From Rhizobium sp. PDO1-076 (GTDB lineage: Bacteria; Pseudomonadota; Alphaproteobacteria; Rhizobiales; Rhizobiaceae): DNA of 64,000 bases. The stretch's first letter is position 1; every line of letters starts with the position of its first letter. A program made the translations under genes and the position numbers. The notes below the pieces were generated by a model that saw only the letters and a program-made list of their open reading frames with translations, was not told where the DNA came from and searched no databases. The stretch covers positions 30,495 through 94,494 of the forward strand of contig NZ_AHZC01000397.1 of assembly GCF_000247475.1 (NCBI RefSeq), given 5' to 3'. Below, piece by piece: positions 44,871 through 55,700 of this stretch.

Positions 44871-45521
44871 ATGGCAGGGGCACGAAAGGTGATGATCGTC
44901 GGCAACGGGCCGGTCGCAGACAATGCGGCCGCGCTGATCGATGCCGCAGATCTTGTCATCCGCTTCAATGGCAGCCGCAATTTTGGCGTTGCCGGACGGC
45001 GCACGGATGTGGTGGCGCTGTGCAATACCGGACGTCCTGCCGCCGCCATGCTGGCGGATCCTGCCTGGCGCGACAGCGATGCGGTGCGTGGGGCATCTGA
45101 AATCTGGTCGGTGCGACACCCGGAGAAATTTGCCGAGTTGGGGGTGGCGCTTGCCGCCAGCCATCCTGAACTGGATGATTTTTGCGACGATTATACCCAG
45201 GAGTTCGCCGCTTTCGCGACAGCGAAGGGCAAAGGCTACCGGGTGATTTCCCCGGCGGTGCATGAAGCGGTCGATGCCGCGCTCGCCGAGCATCAGGCCG
45301 AAGCCTATGTCGTGCCGTCGAGCGGCATGGTGGTGGTCGCCGCTGTCCTGTCCGACATGGCACATGCCAATGACAATGTCGTGCTTGCCGGTTTCAGCCA
45401 TGTCGGGTGGGACGGCCATCCCTTCGCGGCCGAGAAGCGTTTGATCGAAAGCTATATTAAGGCCGGCCGCCTGACGCGGCTTCTGCCTGTTTCTGCATCC
45501 TCCCTCTCCCCAGGAGCCTAG
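44871..45521 (+). CDS. Urease operon accessory protein (GT29-like fold)
   Basis: A 216-residue protein with a Rossmann-like start ([18 protein letters not shown]) and [18 protein letters not shown]. These match the glycosyltransferase-29-like proteins annotated in rhizobia as urease operon accessory proteins. The [18 protein letters not shown] and [12 protein letters not shown] segments carry the conserved residues of the GT29 core. Its activity is not established. It lies 10 bases after the LprI-like gene and four before ureC. Confidence 0.78.
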   Translation: MAGARKVMIVGNGPVADNAAALIDAADLVIRFNGSRNFGVAGRRTDVVALCNTGRPAAAMLADPAWRDSDAVRGASEIWSVRHPEKFAELGVALAASHPELDDFCDDYTQEFAAFATAKGKGYRVISPAVHEAVDAALAEHQAEAYVVPSSGMVVVAAVLSDMAHANDNVVLAGFSHVGWDGHPFAAEKRLIESYIKAGRLTRLLPVSASSLSPGA

Positions 45522-45525
45522 TGCC

Positions 45526-47235
45526 ATGTCCTTTAAAATGTCTCGCGCCGCCTATGCCTCGATGTTCGGACCGACGATCGGCGACAAGGTGCGGCTGGCC
45601 GATACCGAATTGTTCATCGAGGTGGAGAAGGACTTCACCATCTATGGCGAGGAAGTGAAATTCGGCGGCGGCAAGGTGATCCGCGATGGCATGGGCCAGA
45701 GCCAGGCGACACGCGCAGAAGGTGCCGTCGACACGGTGATCACCAATGCGCTGATCGTCGATCACTCGGGTATCTACAAGGCCGATGTCGGGTTGAAGGA
45801 TGGCCGCATCCACGCAATCGGCAAGGCCGGTAATCCGGATACCCAGCCGGGCGTGACGATCATTGTCGGTCCGTCGACCGAGGCGATCGCCGGCGAGGGC
45901 CGGATCCTGACGGCCGGCGGCATGGACGCGCATATCCATTTCATCTGCCCGCAGCAGATCGAAGAGGCGCTGATGTCGGGCATCACCACCATGCTCGGCG
46001 GCGGTTCGGGGCCTGCCCATGGTACGCTTGCCACCACCTGCACCGGTGCCTGGCATATCGAGAGGATGATCGAGAGCTTCGACGCTTTCCCGATGAACCT
46101 GGCGCTGGCGGGCAAGGGAAATGCCTCGCTGCCGGCACCGCTGGAGGAAATGATCCTGGCCGGCGCGTCGTCGCTGAAGCTGCACGAAGACTGGGGTACG
46201 ACGCCGGCCGCGATCGACAACTGCCTGACCGTTGCCGACCAGTATGACGTGCAGGTGATGATCCATACGGATACGCTGAACGAGAGCGGTTTCGTCGAAG
46301 ACACGATCGGGGCGATCAAGGGCCGGACCATCCATGCCTTCCACACGGAGGGTGCGGGCGGTGGCCATGCGCCTGATATCATCAAGATCTGCGGCCAGCA
46401 GAATGTCATCCCGTCATCGACCAACCCGACCCGGCCCTATACGGTCAATACCGTTGCCGAGCATCTCGACATGCTGATGGTCTGCCATCACCTGTCGTCG
46501 TCGATCCCGGAGGACATCGCCTTTGCCGAAAGCCGTATCCGCAAGGAGACGATTGCGGCGGAGGATATTCTCCACGATATCGGCGCGTTTTCGATCATCT
46601 CGTCGGACAGTCAGGCGATGGGCCGGGTCGGCGAGGTCGCCATTCGCACCTGGCAGACGGCGGACAAGATGAAGCGCCAGCGCGGTCGCCTGCCGCAGGA
46701 CCGGGGCGAAAATGACAATTTCCGGGTCAAGCGCTATATCGCCAAATACACGATCAACCCGGCAATCGCCCATGGCCTCAGCCATGAGATCGGTTCGGTC
46801 GAGGTCGGGAAGCGCGCCGACCTGGTGCTGTGGTCACCGGCCTTCTTCGGCGTGAAGCCGGAAATGGTGCTGCTCGGTGGCTCGATTGCGGCAGCGCCAA
46901 TGGGCGATCCGAATGCCTCGATCCCGACACCGCAGCCGATGCACTACCGACCGATGTTTGCCGCCTATGGCAAGCTCCGGACCAATTCCTCGGTCACATT
47001 CGTCAGTCAGGCCTCGCTTGATGCCGGTCTCGCCCGACGTCTCGGCGTGGCGAAGAAACTGCTGGCGGTGAAGAATGTCCGCGGCGGGATTTCCAAAGCG
47101 TCGATGATCCACAATGACTTGACGCCACATATCGAGGTCGATCCGGAGACCTATGAAGTGCGTGCCGACGGCGAATTATTGACTTGCGAGCCGGCAACGG
47201 AGCTGCCGATGACGCAGCGCTATTTCCTGTTCTGA
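45526..47235 (+). CDS. ureC: Urease alpha subunit UreC
   Basis: The 569-residue catalytic subunit. The nickel ligands are visible: His-X-His in [12 protein letters not shown], the Lys to be carbamylated in SLKLHEDWG, and the His pair further on. The flexible-flap region includes [13 protein letters not shown], with the mobile catalytic His area, and [15 protein letters not shown] closes the core. It hydrolyses urea to ammonia and carbamate. It starts four bases after the accessory gene. Confidence 0.99.
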   Translation: MSFKMSRAAYASMFGPTIGDKVRLADTELFIEVEKDFTIYGEEVKFGGGKVIRDGMGQSQATRAEGAVDTVITNALIVDHSGIYKADVGLKDGRIHAIGKAGNPDTQPGVTIIVGPSTEAIAGEGRILTAGGMDAHIHFICPQQIEEALMSGITTMLGGGSGPAHGTLATTCTGAWHIERMIESFDAFPMNLALAGKGNASLPAPLEEMILAGASSLKLHEDWGTTPAAIDNCLTVADQYDVQVMIHTDTLNESGFVEDTIGAIKGRTIHAFHTEGAGGGHAPDIIKICGQQNVIPSSTNPTRPYTVNTVAEHLDMLMVCHHLSSSIPEDIAFAESRIRKETIAAEDILHDIGAFSIISSDSQAMGRVGEVAIRTWQTADKMKRQRGRLPQDRGENDNFRVKRYIAKYTINPAIAHGLSHEIGSVEVGKRADLVLWSPAFFGVKPEMVLLGGSIAAAPMGDPNASIPTPQPMHYRPMFAAYGKLRTNSSVTFVSQASLDAGLARRLGVAKKLLAVKNVRGGISKASMIHNDLTPHIEVDPETYEVRADGELLTCEPATELPMTQRYFLF

Positions 47236-47246
47236 TCGCCGAGATC

Positions 47247-47918
47247 TTGCGCCGCATATTGAAATGGTTCGGTGGCGGGATTGTCGTGATCCTGCTGCTG
47301 TTTGTTCTGGGGGTGGTGGTACCGCGTCCATTGCTGGGTCGGCCGGAAGCCGCCGGCGGGGCCGATTCGCGGCAGATCCTGCTGTTGGCCAATGCCATTC
47401 ACACCGATATCGCACTTCCGCTCGATGCCGATCTCCGGGCGAAGTTTGCCGAGCTTGCTGACCACGGTTTTGATATCGGCAATCCGAACGCTGCCTATCT
47501 GGTCGTCGGCTGGGGTGGCCGGGCTTTCTACATCGAAACGCCTGCCTGGAGCGAACTGAAGCCGCTGCCGGTGCTGAAGGCGTTGACGGTCGACCGGTCC
47601 GTCCTGCATCTCGATCTGGCGGGCGCGATTGCCGACGATGCACCCTTTGCCAGACGGCTGTCGGTCACCGAGACCGGCTATCGCCAACTGCTCGATCATG
47701 TTCGTACAAGCTTCGCCCGCAAGGATGGGCGCATGCAGGTGATCGATGGCGTTGGTTACGGCGCGACCGACGCCTTCTTCGAGGCCAATGGCGCCTTCAA
47801 TGCCTTTCTCGGCTGCAATACCTGGACGGCAGCCGGACTGCGCGCCGCTGGTCTTCGCACAGGCTGGTGGACGCCGTTGCCGCAGATGCTGGAATGGTCA
47901 CTGAACATTCAGCGTTAG
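47247..47918 (+). CDS. TIGR02117/DUF2459 urease-region protein
   Basis: About 223 residues: one N-terminal membrane segment (about 8-26), then a periplasmic-looking domain with HTDIALPL, GFDIGNPNAAYLVVGWGGRAFYIETP and a C-terminal NTWTAAGLRAAG. This is the conserved urease-region family (TIGR02117/DUF2459). The start is uncertain: TTG 47247 or 47259 are plausible, and the frame is open across the end of ureC. Function is unknown. Confidence 0.72.
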   Translation: MRRILKWFGGGIVVILLLFVLGVVVPRPLLGRPEAAGGADSRQILLLANAIHTDIALPLDADLRAKFAELADHGFDIGNPNAAYLVVGWGGRAFYIETPAWSELKPLPVLKALTVDRSVLHLDLAGAIADDAPFARRLSVTETGYRQLLDHVRTSFARKDGRMQVIDGVGYGATDAFFEANGAFNAFLGCNTWTAAGLRAAGLRTGWWTPLPQMLEWSLNIQR

Positions 47919-48087
47919 AGCTACATTAGCATATTCGCCCAGCGCATGGCTGCTATGCCGGCATGTTGAAATCGCGATTGCATGCTGCATTGCACCAGTT
48001 CCTGGGCTAGGTCTGAACGGCTATTTCAATGGCGTGCCGCGTGCTCCCAACACGCGCGTGCGCCGGCCCAGACAGGAGATCCGTACC

Positions 48088-48627
48088 ATGCTTATTGGCC
48101 GCAAAGTGCCTGATGTGACTTTCCGTACCCGTGTCCGCGACGAGGCCGTCGGCGGTGCAAACCCGTTTCGCTGGCAGGACGTCCGTTCAGCCGATTATTT
48201 CGATGGTAAGCGGGTCATCCTGTTTTCGCTGCCGGGTGCATTTACGCCGACATGCTCGACCTTCCAGTTGCCGGATTTCGAAAAGATGCACGTCGATTTT
48301 CAGGCTGAAGGCATCGACGAGATCTATTGCATCTCGGTCAACGATGCTTTCGTGATGAATGCCTGGGGCAAGAGCCAGGGCCTGGAAAACGTCAAGCTGA
48401 TCCCGGACGGTTCCGGCGAGTTTACCCGCAAGATGGGCATGCTGGTTCGCAAGGACAATGTCGGCTTCGGACTGCGCTCCTGGCGTTATGCAGCGATCAT
48501 CAACAACGGCGTTGTTGAACAGTGGTTTGAGGAAGAGGGCTACTGCGACAATTGCGACAGCGATCCCTATGGTATCTCTTCGCCGCAGAACATCATGGAA
48601 AACCTGAAGGCGAAGCAGGCCGCTTAA
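48088..48627 (+). CDS. Prx5-type peroxiredoxin
   Basis: A 179-residue thiol peroxidase. The peroxidatic Cys56 is in LPGAFTPTCSTFQ, and LRSWRYAAIINNG is conserved. Extra cysteines 153 and 156 (GYCDNCDSDPYG) may act as the resolving pair. It reduces hydrogen peroxide or organic peroxides in the cytoplasm. It lies 169 bases after the urease-region gene and has its own terminator, so it is probably a separate unit inserted in the urease locus. Confidence 0.9.
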   Translation: MLIGRKVPDVTFRTRVRDEAVGGANPFRWQDVRSADYFDGKRVILFSLPGAFTPTCSTFQLPDFEKMHVDFQAEGIDEIYCISVNDAFVMNAWGKSQGLENVKLIPDGSGEFTRKMGMLVRKDNVGFGLRSWRYAAIINNGVVEQWFEEEGYCDNCDSDPYGISSPQNIMENLKAKQAA

Positions 48628-48983
48628 CGACTGCGATATCGCCAGTCGACCGTCTGAAGGCCCGGCTTTGCCGGGCCTTTTTTGGTCAAGTGCATGCAAC
48701 TTCTGGGTGGTTTTCTGGCGGTGCCAATCATTAATGAATTGGACACTTTCTGATTGTGTCCGCATTCAATTTTTTGTGTGTATGCAGGCTGTGTTCCGCG
48801 TAGAGGCAAAACACCACAGTGGCTGATAAAACGCATCAAATTCCGGCAAAATCCAAAAAAAGTCACCTCTATCGGTTGCGCTGAAAGCCGATAGAGCGCC
48901 CCTATAAGTTGGGCTCCGGACCATTTTCGGGTGTCTTGATTTCATTTGCGTGACTGGTTGTATTTTAACGAATTGGTTAGCGA
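48628..48983. other. 356-base spacer between peroxiredoxin and GGDEF gene
   Basis: Contains the peroxiredoxin terminator (48657-48684) and, further on, a hairpin with perfect 9-bp arms CTCTATCGG/CCGATAGAG (48867-48896, 12-base loop) preceded by an A-run. No open frame was convincing. The remaining part should hold the promoter of the GGDEF gene. Confidence 0.5.
48657..48684 (+). terminator. Terminator after peroxiredoxin gene
   Basis: A 10-bp perfect stem (AAGGCCCGGC with GCCGGGCCTT), TTT loop, then a T run. Confidence 0.9.
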
Positions 48984-49895
48984 ATGGGGAAGATTACCTC
49001 CCTATTCGATTATTGCAGAGCGGACGAGGAGCGACTCGTGAATTTCATCGAAAAATGGCTGTCCCTACAGATCGATCTCGGCAGTTTCGACAGCCGGGCT
49101 GCGATCTGGAGTTTCGCCGCAAAGATGAGCTTCAGGGCGGTGATCCTGGCCTGCATCTTCAGCCTGGCAGGTTTGCCGCTGCTTTACGCGTTTGGCATCC
49201 TGACGCTTTCCGTCTCTGAGGCGGTCAAGCTTTCGGTGGCGTTTTCATGGCTGTTCGGCGGCGCCGTTTCCGGTGCGCTGGCGTTGGTCACCGGGGGCGT
49301 GATTCGGGATCTGGCTGTCTCGCGCGCAGAATTCGAACGGCTGAGCCAGACGGATGCGTTGTCAGGCCTTTCCAACCGACGTGCCTTCAACGATGCCCTT
49401 GATTCGGTTCAGGGCGAAGCGTCGCTGGCGATCATCGATATCGATCGATTCAAGGCGATCAATGACCGGTTCGGCCACCATTCGGGCGACATGGTCATCC
49501 GCGGAGTCTCCGACATCCTGCGCGAGGTATTCTACGATTGCCACGTCGTGGCGCGGCTCGGCGGCGAGGAGTTCGGCGTGATCATCTGCGGCGGCGGCAT
49601 TGCGCAGCGGTTGGCTCTGGTCGAGCGCGCGCGCATGCTGGTCGGTTCGCGCGGCATCGATTGCCAGGGCCAAGTCGTCTCTGTCACGATATCGGCCGGT
49701 GTTGCCGAATTCGTTGTCGATCGGCGCTCCGAATGCGTCTATGCGCGCGCCGACAATGCGCTTTATATGGCCAAGGGCGAAGGTCGCGATCGTGTGTTGC
49801 ACGAGCAGTCGATGATCCTCGACGACCCGCATGAAACGGCGGAAGAAACCGGTTACCCGCGCGCTGTTTTCGGTGCGGTTCCGATGCGCAGCTGA
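48984..49895 (+). CDS. Membrane-anchored diguanylate cyclase (GGDEF)
   Basis: A 303-residue protein. Two membrane helices (about 49-73 and 82-106) precede a GGDEF domain with an intact active-site motif GGEEF at 193-197, plus [14 protein letters not shown] and the IRGVSDILR segment. It should make cyclic di-GMP. No RxxD inhibitory site is seen five residues before GGEEF, so product inhibition may be absent. Residues 1-48 lack a recognised sensor. It sits between ureC and ureE but has no obvious urease role. Confidence 0.88.
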   Translation: MGKITSLFDYCRADEERLVNFIEKWLSLQIDLGSFDSRAAIWSFAAKMSFRAVILACIFSLAGLPLLYAFGILTLSVSEAVKLSVAFSWLFGGAVSGALALVTGGVIRDLAVSRAEFERLSQTDALSGLSNRRAFNDALDSVQGEASLAIIDIDRFKAINDRFGHHSGDMVIRGVSDILREVFYDCHVVARLGGEEFGVIICGGGIAQRLALVERARMLVGSRGIDCQGQVVSVTISAGVAEFVVDRRSECVYARADNALYMAKGEGRDRVLHEQSMILDDPHETAEETGYPRAVFGAVPMRS

Positions 49896-49959
49896 AGATC
49901 AATCTTGCCGACTGCCTTCGTCTTGTGCATGGTTCAAAAACAGCCAATTCGGAGATATC

Positions 49960-50418
49960 ATGCAGCGAGCCACCTCCATCATGCCAGCCGGATCGATGGC
50001 GGCCCAGCCGGAAGGAACGGTCGTGCTTGCGCATGACGAACGCCATCTCCGGCGCAAGCTTCTGCATCTCGACGATGGCGAAATGGTCATGCTCGACCTC
50101 AAGGAGCCGGTGTCTCTCGCCGATGGCGACCGGCTGATGCTTGAAGACGGCACGTCGATCGAGGTGAAGGCAGCAGAAGAGAGGCTTTTCGACATTCGGC
50201 CGCGTGATAGCCAGCATCTCATCGAACTTGCCTGGCATCTCGGCAATCGTCACCTAGCCGCTCAGATCGAGCTTGAGCGCATCCTGATCCAGCGCGACCA
50301 TGTCATCCGGGACATGCTGATCAGCCTTGGCGCGACGGTCACCGAAGTGATCGAGCCATTCCAGCCGGTGCGCGGCGCCTATCATTCGCATGGTGGCCAT
50401 AGTCACGGCCATGGCTGA
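49960..50418 (+). CDS. ureE: Urease nickel metallochaperone UreE
   Basis: A 152-residue UreE. Residues about 20-85 form the N-terminal peptide-binding domain and about 85-140 the metal-binding domain ([14 protein letters not shown] and RDHVIRDML). The C-terminal His-rich tail ([11 protein letters not shown]) binds nickel. ATG 49960 has GGAG upstream. It passes nickel to UreG, whose gene follows. Confidence 0.95.
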   Translation: MQRATSIMPAGSMAAQPEGTVVLAHDERHLRRKLLHLDDGEMVMLDLKEPVSLADGDRLMLEDGTSIEVKAAEERLFDIRPRDSQHLIELAWHLGNRHLAAQIELERILIQRDHVIRDMLISLGATVTEVIEPFQPVRGAYHSHGGHSHGHG

Positions 50419-51097
50419 ACAGTCTCTCTCCGACGCATCGCCGAGGCGGGGATTGCTTCGGCTTCTGGCGTGGTTGTCGCCGGCCTTTCCGGTCGGCGGT
50501 TTTGCCTATTCCGGCGGACTGGAGAGTGCGATCGTCGATGGACACATCGCCAACAGGGATGACCTGTCGCGCTGGCTGCGTCTGCTGCTTGCCGATGGCG
50601 GCTTGCGCAATGATGCGATCCTTCTGGTCGAAGGGCATCGGCACTCTGCCGACGAAGCGGCGCTGTGCGCGGTTTTGTCCCTTGCATCGGCACTTGCGGG
50701 TTCGGCAGAGCGCCATGCCGAAATTGTCCGGCAGGGCGAAGCATTCGTGACGGCAGCCCGCGCATGGCCGCATCCGGTCCTGGAAACGCTGACGGGTTCC
50801 GCGATCTACAGTGTTGCGGTTGGCGCCGTGGCTGCGGCGCATGGAGTTTCTGTCGGGGACGCAATTGCCGCTTTCCTGCAGGCACAGGTCAGCCAGTTGA
50901 TTTCCGTTGCGATCCGCCTCAGCGTGATCGGTCAAACGCAGGGCGTGGCGCTGATTGCCGAGATCGAGGCCGATATTCTCGGCAGCATCGATGCGATCGA
51001 GCGCATGGGGGGCGGTGATCTCGGCAGTGCGTCAATCATTGCCGAGACACTCAGCATGCGGCACGAGACACAATATTCGAGACTTTTTCAGTCCTAG
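50411..51097 (+). CDS. ureF: Urease accessory protein UreF
   Basis: A 228-residue helical protein with [21 protein letters not shown] near the start and [19 protein letters not shown] in the middle. UreF bridges UreD and UreG in the urease activation complex. ATG 50411 overlaps the end of ureE by eight bases; an earlier in-frame ATG at 50390 would overlap by 29. Confidence 0.94.
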   Translation: MAEQSLSDASPRRGLLRLLAWLSPAFPVGGFAYSGGLESAIVDGHIANRDDLSRWLRLLLADGGLRNDAILLVEGHRHSADEAALCAVLSLASALAGSAERHAEIVRQGEAFVTAARAWPHPVLETLTGSAIYSVAVGAVAAAHGVSVGDAIAAFLQAQVSQLISVAIRLSVIGQTQGVALIAEIEADILGSIDAIERMGGGDLGSASIIAETLSMRHETQYSRLFQS

Positions 51098-51153
51098 ACG
51101 AGCACGGTCCGGGAAGTGCAGCCTGATGACGGCTAAATGACAGGAATGACAGG

Positions 51154-51765
51154 ATGAAATCGAACAATGGTCCTCTTCGGGTTGGTATCGGCGGACCGGT
51201 CGGCTCCGGCAAGACGGCACTGACGGAGAAGCTTTGCAAGGCGATGCGCGACGACTATTCCGTCGCGGTCGTCACCAATGACATCTATACGCGCGAGGAT
51301 GCGGATGCGCTGATCCGCATGCAGGCGCTGTCGTCGGATCGCGTGGTCGGCGTGGAGACGGGGGGCTGTCCCCATACGGCGATCCGTGAAGATGCCTCGA
51401 TCAATCTGCGCGCGATTGCCGATCTGAACGCGCGGATCCCCGATCTGGATATCGTGTTCATCGAATCAGGCGGCGACAATCTCGCCGCAACGTTCTCGCC
51501 GGATCTCGCCGACATCACGCTCTATGTGATTTCCGTCTGTCAGGGTGAGGAAATTCCGCGCAAAGGCGGTCCGGGGATCACGAAGTCCGATCTGCTGATC
51601 ATCAACAAGACCGATCTGGCACCGCATGTCGGCGTCGATCTCGAGGTAATGGAGCGGGATGCGGACCGGATGCGCGCGCAGCGACCATTCGTGTTTACCG
51701 ACCTCAAGCGCGGCTCCGGTGTCGAGCGGGTCGTGCGGTTTCTGCAGGAGAGCGGCGGGCTCTGA
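51154..51765 (+). CDS. ureG: Urease accessory GTPase UreG
   Basis: A 203-residue SIMIBI-class GTPase that powers nickel insertion. P-loop [11 protein letters not shown], the metal-binding Cys-Pro-His in [13 protein letters not shown], and [10 protein letters not shown] for guanine recognition. It ends the urease cluster, convergent with the Crp/Fnr gene. Confidence 0.98.
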   Translation: MKSNNGPLRVGIGGPVGSGKTALTEKLCKAMRDDYSVAVVTNDIYTREDADALIRMQALSSDRVVGVETGGCPHTAIREDASINLRAIADLNARIPDLDIVFIESGGDNLAATFSPDLADITLYVISVCQGEEIPRKGGPGITKSDLLIINKTDLAPHVGVDLEVMERDADRMRAQRPFVFTDLKRGSGVERVVRFLQESGGL

Positions 51766-51786
51766 GCGCCGCTTCGCAGATCCCGT

Positions 51787-52470
51787 TCAAATCTGCTTCA
51801 GCGCGGTCACGTCGGTTATCTGGATGGTGCGGCCGCGCACAGTGACGCCTGCACGCCTGAGGGTCGAGAAGGCGCGCGACAAGGCTTCCGGCGCAAGGCC
51901 GAGCTTTCCTGCCAGAAGGCTTTTCTGGAAAGGCAGACGGATCGAGACCGGGCCACCTTCTTTCTCGCAGGTCGACAACAGATAGTGGGCGACTCGTTGC
52001 GGGGCCGTCTGCAGCCGGTCATTGGCGATGCAATCCATCGTCGTGCGCAGATGGTCGGACAGGCTGCGGATGATCGACTTGGCCACGTCCTTCTCGACCT
52101 CGGCCAGTTGACGCACCTTTTGCAGGTCGAAACGGCCCAATGTCGCGGTATCGGCGGCCTGGGCATTGTAGAGATAACGGTCGCCCATCGGCAGCAGGCA
52201 TTCGGAGAAAACGTCGCCGGGGCCACAGATGCGGATATCCGCCTCGCGACCATCCTTGTTCAGCCGATACAGTCGGACATAGCCGCTGAGCACGCAGTAG
52301 AAGAACTCGGCCGGTTCACCTTCGCGAAACAGCACATCACGTGCTTCGTAGTTCGTCACGCTGATGATTTCCAGCATGCCGGCCAAAGCCGACGGGCCAA
52401 GCGTCGCCAGAAAGGACGTTCGCAGCAATGTGTTCTTGTCTCTAACGTTCAGTCTCAGCATCTTGTTCAC
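51787..52470 (-). CDS. Crp/Fnr-family transcriptional regulator
   Basis: A 227-residue regulator with a cyclic-nucleotide-binding fold (about 20-135: LFREGEPAEFFYCVLSGYVRLYRLNKDGRE) and a winged HTH (about 155-225: LLAGKLGLAPEALSRAFSTLRRAG). No FNR-type N-terminal Cys cluster is present, so it is unlikely to sense oxygen with an iron-sulfur cluster. It could be FixK-, NnrR- or Dnr-like. It starts at GTG 52470 or ATG 52461. A perfect FNR-type box lies about 200 bases upstream. Confidence 0.88.
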   Translation of the reverse strand: MNKMLRLNVRDKNTLLRTSFLATLGPSALAGMLEIISVTNYEARDVLFREGEPAEFFYCVLSGYVRLYRLNKDGREADIRICGPGDVFSECLLPMGDRYLYNAQAADTATLGRFDLQKVRQLAEVEKDVAKSIIRSLSDHLRTTMDCIANDRLQTAPQRVAHYLLSTCEKEGGPVSIRLPFQKSLLAGKLGLAPEALSRAFSTLRRAGVTVRGRTIQITDVTALKQI

Positions 52471-52670
52471 AGTCCCGCACTCCCATGGCTCCTGCCTGGC
52501 AAAATCCAGCCCGTGACCTGCGGGCGGAAATGGCCCGGTCGCGGATCAACGGCCAGCTTCGTCATTTCTCTCGTCTTTATCCACGGCATGCGACCGACGG
52601 GCAAGTGACGAGAGGCAAGCAGATCACTCTCTCAGTGCGTGCAATCTATGACAGTTATGTTGGGCCTGAT

Positions 52671-52684
52671 TTGATTTCGATCAA
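52671..52684. promoter_or_regulatory. Perfect FNR/FixK-type box TTGAT-N4-ATCAA
   Basis: TTGATTTCGATCAA matches the FNR/FixK consensus exactly and is fully palindromic. The only following gene on the minus strand is the Crp/Fnr regulator, about 200 bases away, suggesting autoregulation or control by FixK/FnrN encoded elsewhere. An unrecognised plus-strand transcript is the other possibility. Confidence 0.65.
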
Positions 52685-52724
52685 TCGACGTTCAAGGTTC
52701 TGCTAAAATTCAGCAGGGAGGCGC

Positions 52725-52751
52725 ATGAAAAAAGCCGGCGGCGCCGGCTTT
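52725..52751 (-). terminator. Terminator of RND efflux operon
   Basis: A 9-bp stem (AAAGCCGGC with GCCGGCTTT) and three-base loop. On the minus strand it ends in TTTTTT. It lies 25 bases past the RND gene stop. Confidence 0.88.
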
Positions 52752-52775
52752 CCTCTCTCGTTGGTTCCCTGTCGT

Positions 52776-55700
52776 CTATTCCGCAGCAAGGGGTGGCAGG
52801 GTAACAACATTGTTGCTTTCACTCCGCCGGCTGGCAGGCGTGGTGCGCTCTACCGCGGCGACCCGGTCATACAGTTCGGCGACCGCGACCGTCAGGTGCT
52901 CCGAGCTCAGCGGCTCGATTTCCTGCTCCTTCTTGCCGACGAGGCGGCTGAAGATCCTGCTGAGCAGGCGCGACAGATCGTCGAGGATGAGGAAGAAGGC
53001 CGGCACGACCACGAGGCTGAGCACAGTCGAGACGATGATGCCGCCGATGACCGCAATCGCCATCGGCGCGCGGAACGAGCCGCCTTCGCCGACGCCCAGC
53101 GCCGACGGCAGCATACCCGCCGACATGGCGATGGAGGTCATGATGATCGGCCGGGCGCGCTTGCGGCCGGCTTCCACCATGGCTTCCAGGCGATCCATGC
53201 CGAGGTGGCGCATCTCGATGGCGAAATCGACCAGCAGGATGGCGTTCTTGGTCACGATACCCATCAGCATCAGGATGCCGATAAGGACAGGCATGGAGAG
53301 CGCATTGTTGGTGACGATCAGGCCGACCGCAACGCCGCCGATGGCCAGCGGCAGCGAGAACAGGATGGTGAACGGCTGGATCACATCCTTGAACAGCAGG
53401 ATGAGAACAGTCAGCACGAGCAGCACGCCGAGCAGCATGGCATTGAGGAAGCTCTGCTGCATCTCCGCCTGTATCTTGGCGTCGCCGCTCTCGGCGAGAC
53501 GCACAGAGGCGGGCAGGTTGGCATTGTCCACCGCGTTGCGGAAGGCTGCTGTCGCCGTATCGAGGGCAACCCCCTGCGGCAGACCGGCGCCGATGGTGAC
53601 GAACCGGTTGCGGTCATTGCGCTTGATCGAACTGACGCCTTCCGAATAATCGATATCGGCGACGCTCGAAAGCGGCACGGCCTGGCCGGTAGACGTGCGA
53701 ATTTTCAGTGCACGGATGGCGGCAAGATCGGTCCTAAGGTCGAGCGAGGCCTGGACCCGAATCGGGATGAGGCGGTTGTCGAGGGCGATTTTTGGCAGGG
53801 CCGCGTCGATGTCGCCGATGGTGGCGACCCGGACGGTCTGGGCAATCTGCTCGGCGGTGATGCCAAGCCGTGCGGCTTCATCCGACCGTGGCCGGATCTG
53901 CAGTTCTGGCCGGGGCAGGGCACCTTCGGCGCTGGCATTGGCCAGTTCCGGCAGGGTGCGCAGCTTGGCCTCGAGAATGGCGACGGCCTCGTTCAGTTCC
54001 TCTTCGTTCTTGGAGAGGAAGTTGAAGGCAATGTCGCGTTCGCCGCGATCATTGAGTTTTAGGACGCGGATATCGGCGATCGGCGCGAGCCTGGCGAAAA
54101 CCTCTTCCTCGATCTCCCATTGCGGCCGGATACGGCCGTGGATTTCCATCTTCGGCATGAACTGGCCGATCAGCGGCAAGCCACCCAGACCCTTGTTGAC
54201 GAGCGTCTTCACCAGAGAATGCTCGATGTGGTCGAGGTTCAAGGTAACGCTGGCGCGGCGCAATTCCATATCGCCCTTCGGCGATGCGCCGCCCAGGACG
54301 AAGATGCTGGAGATATCGTCGATATCGGCCAGCGCTGCATGGATCTGGTCGGTCTTGCGCTCGGTTTCCGCGAGCGTCGCATTCGGCGGAAGCTCGACGG
54401 AGATGACGATGCGGCCGGCGTCTTCCGGCGGCAGGAAGCTGCCGGGAACCTGGGCAAGCAGTGCAAGAGATGCGATTAGGAAGGCTATAGCGGCGCCCAA
54501 GGTCAGCAGCCGCGATAGCCAGCTGAAGCCGACGCGTGCAAACATGAAATGAACGAACTTATCAATCTTGCGGGTGGAGTTCTCTGTGCGTTGCAGTACG
54601 CGGCCGGCCCACCTGCTCAGAAACTGCGGTGCCCATCCGCCGGTAGTCGCCCTCACGACCCGAGTGTACCCGCGCATCAATAGGCCGTCGTTGTTGATAT
54701 GGTCATCCATCGCATCTTCGGCACGCATCAGATAGGCGGCCATCAGCGGAGTGATGAGGCGCGCGACCATCAGCGAGAAGAAGACCGAGAAGGCAACCGT
54801 CAGGCCGAACTGGATGAAATACTGGCCCGGAATGCCCGGCATGAAGGAGACCGGTACGAAGACGGCGATGATGGTGAACGTCGTGGCGATGACGGCGAGG
54901 CCGATTTCGTCCGCCGCCTCGATCGCCGCCCGGTAGGGCGTCTTGCCCATCTTGATATGCCGGGCGATGTTTTCCACCTCGACGATCGCATCATCGACCA
55001 GGATGCCGGTCGCCAGCGTCAGGGCGAGGAAGCTGACAAGGTTCAGCGAGAAGCCCATCATGCCCATGATCCAGAAGGTCGGGATCGCGGATAGTGGCAG
55101 GGCAACAGCGGAAATCAGCGTGGCACGCCAGTTGCGCAGGAAGATGAAGACGACGATGACGGCGAGGATCGCGCCTTCGATCAGCGTGTGCATCGCGGCT
55201 TCGTAGTTGCCGTAGGTGAAGTAGACGGAATCGTCGATCATCTCGATCGCGACGTCGGGATTTTCCGCCCGGACCTTGGCGAGGCTTTCCGCAACGGTTT
55301 CGGCGACCGTCACTTCGCTGGCGCCCTTGGCGCGGAAGACGGCGAAGGTGACGACGGGCTTGCCGTCGAAGCGGGCGAAGGATTTCTGTTCCTCGTAGGT
55401 GTCCTTGATCGTGCCGAGGTCCGACAGTTTGACGAAGCGGCCATTGCTCAGCGCGATCGTGGTGTTTTGCAGACTTGCAACGTCGCGGCTGTCGCCAAGC
55501 GTGCGGATCGACTGCTCGGCGCCGGCGACCTGGCCGCGACCGGAGCCAAGATCGACATTGGTACCGCGCAACTGGCTGCTGATATCGGCGGCGGTGACGC
55601 CGAGCGCGTTCAGGCGGTTGGGGTCGAGTTCGATGCGGATTTCACGGTCGGCACCGCCATAGCGGTCAACGCGGCCGATGCCGGGCTGGCCCTGGAGGGC

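Larger units (their letters stand above)
52471..52775. other. 305-base spacer between Crp/Fnr regulator and RND pump
   Basis: Carries the RND pump's terminator (52725-52751), the FNR-type box (52671-52684) and the long leader of the Crp/Fnr gene. A short plus-strand frame (52485-52706) is not convincing. Confidence 0.5.

Noticed and set aside
52725..54062. 445-codon plus-strand frame opposite the RND pump
   Set aside because: Shadow of the RND gene; Asp/Gly/His-rich, no domain, no ribosome site.
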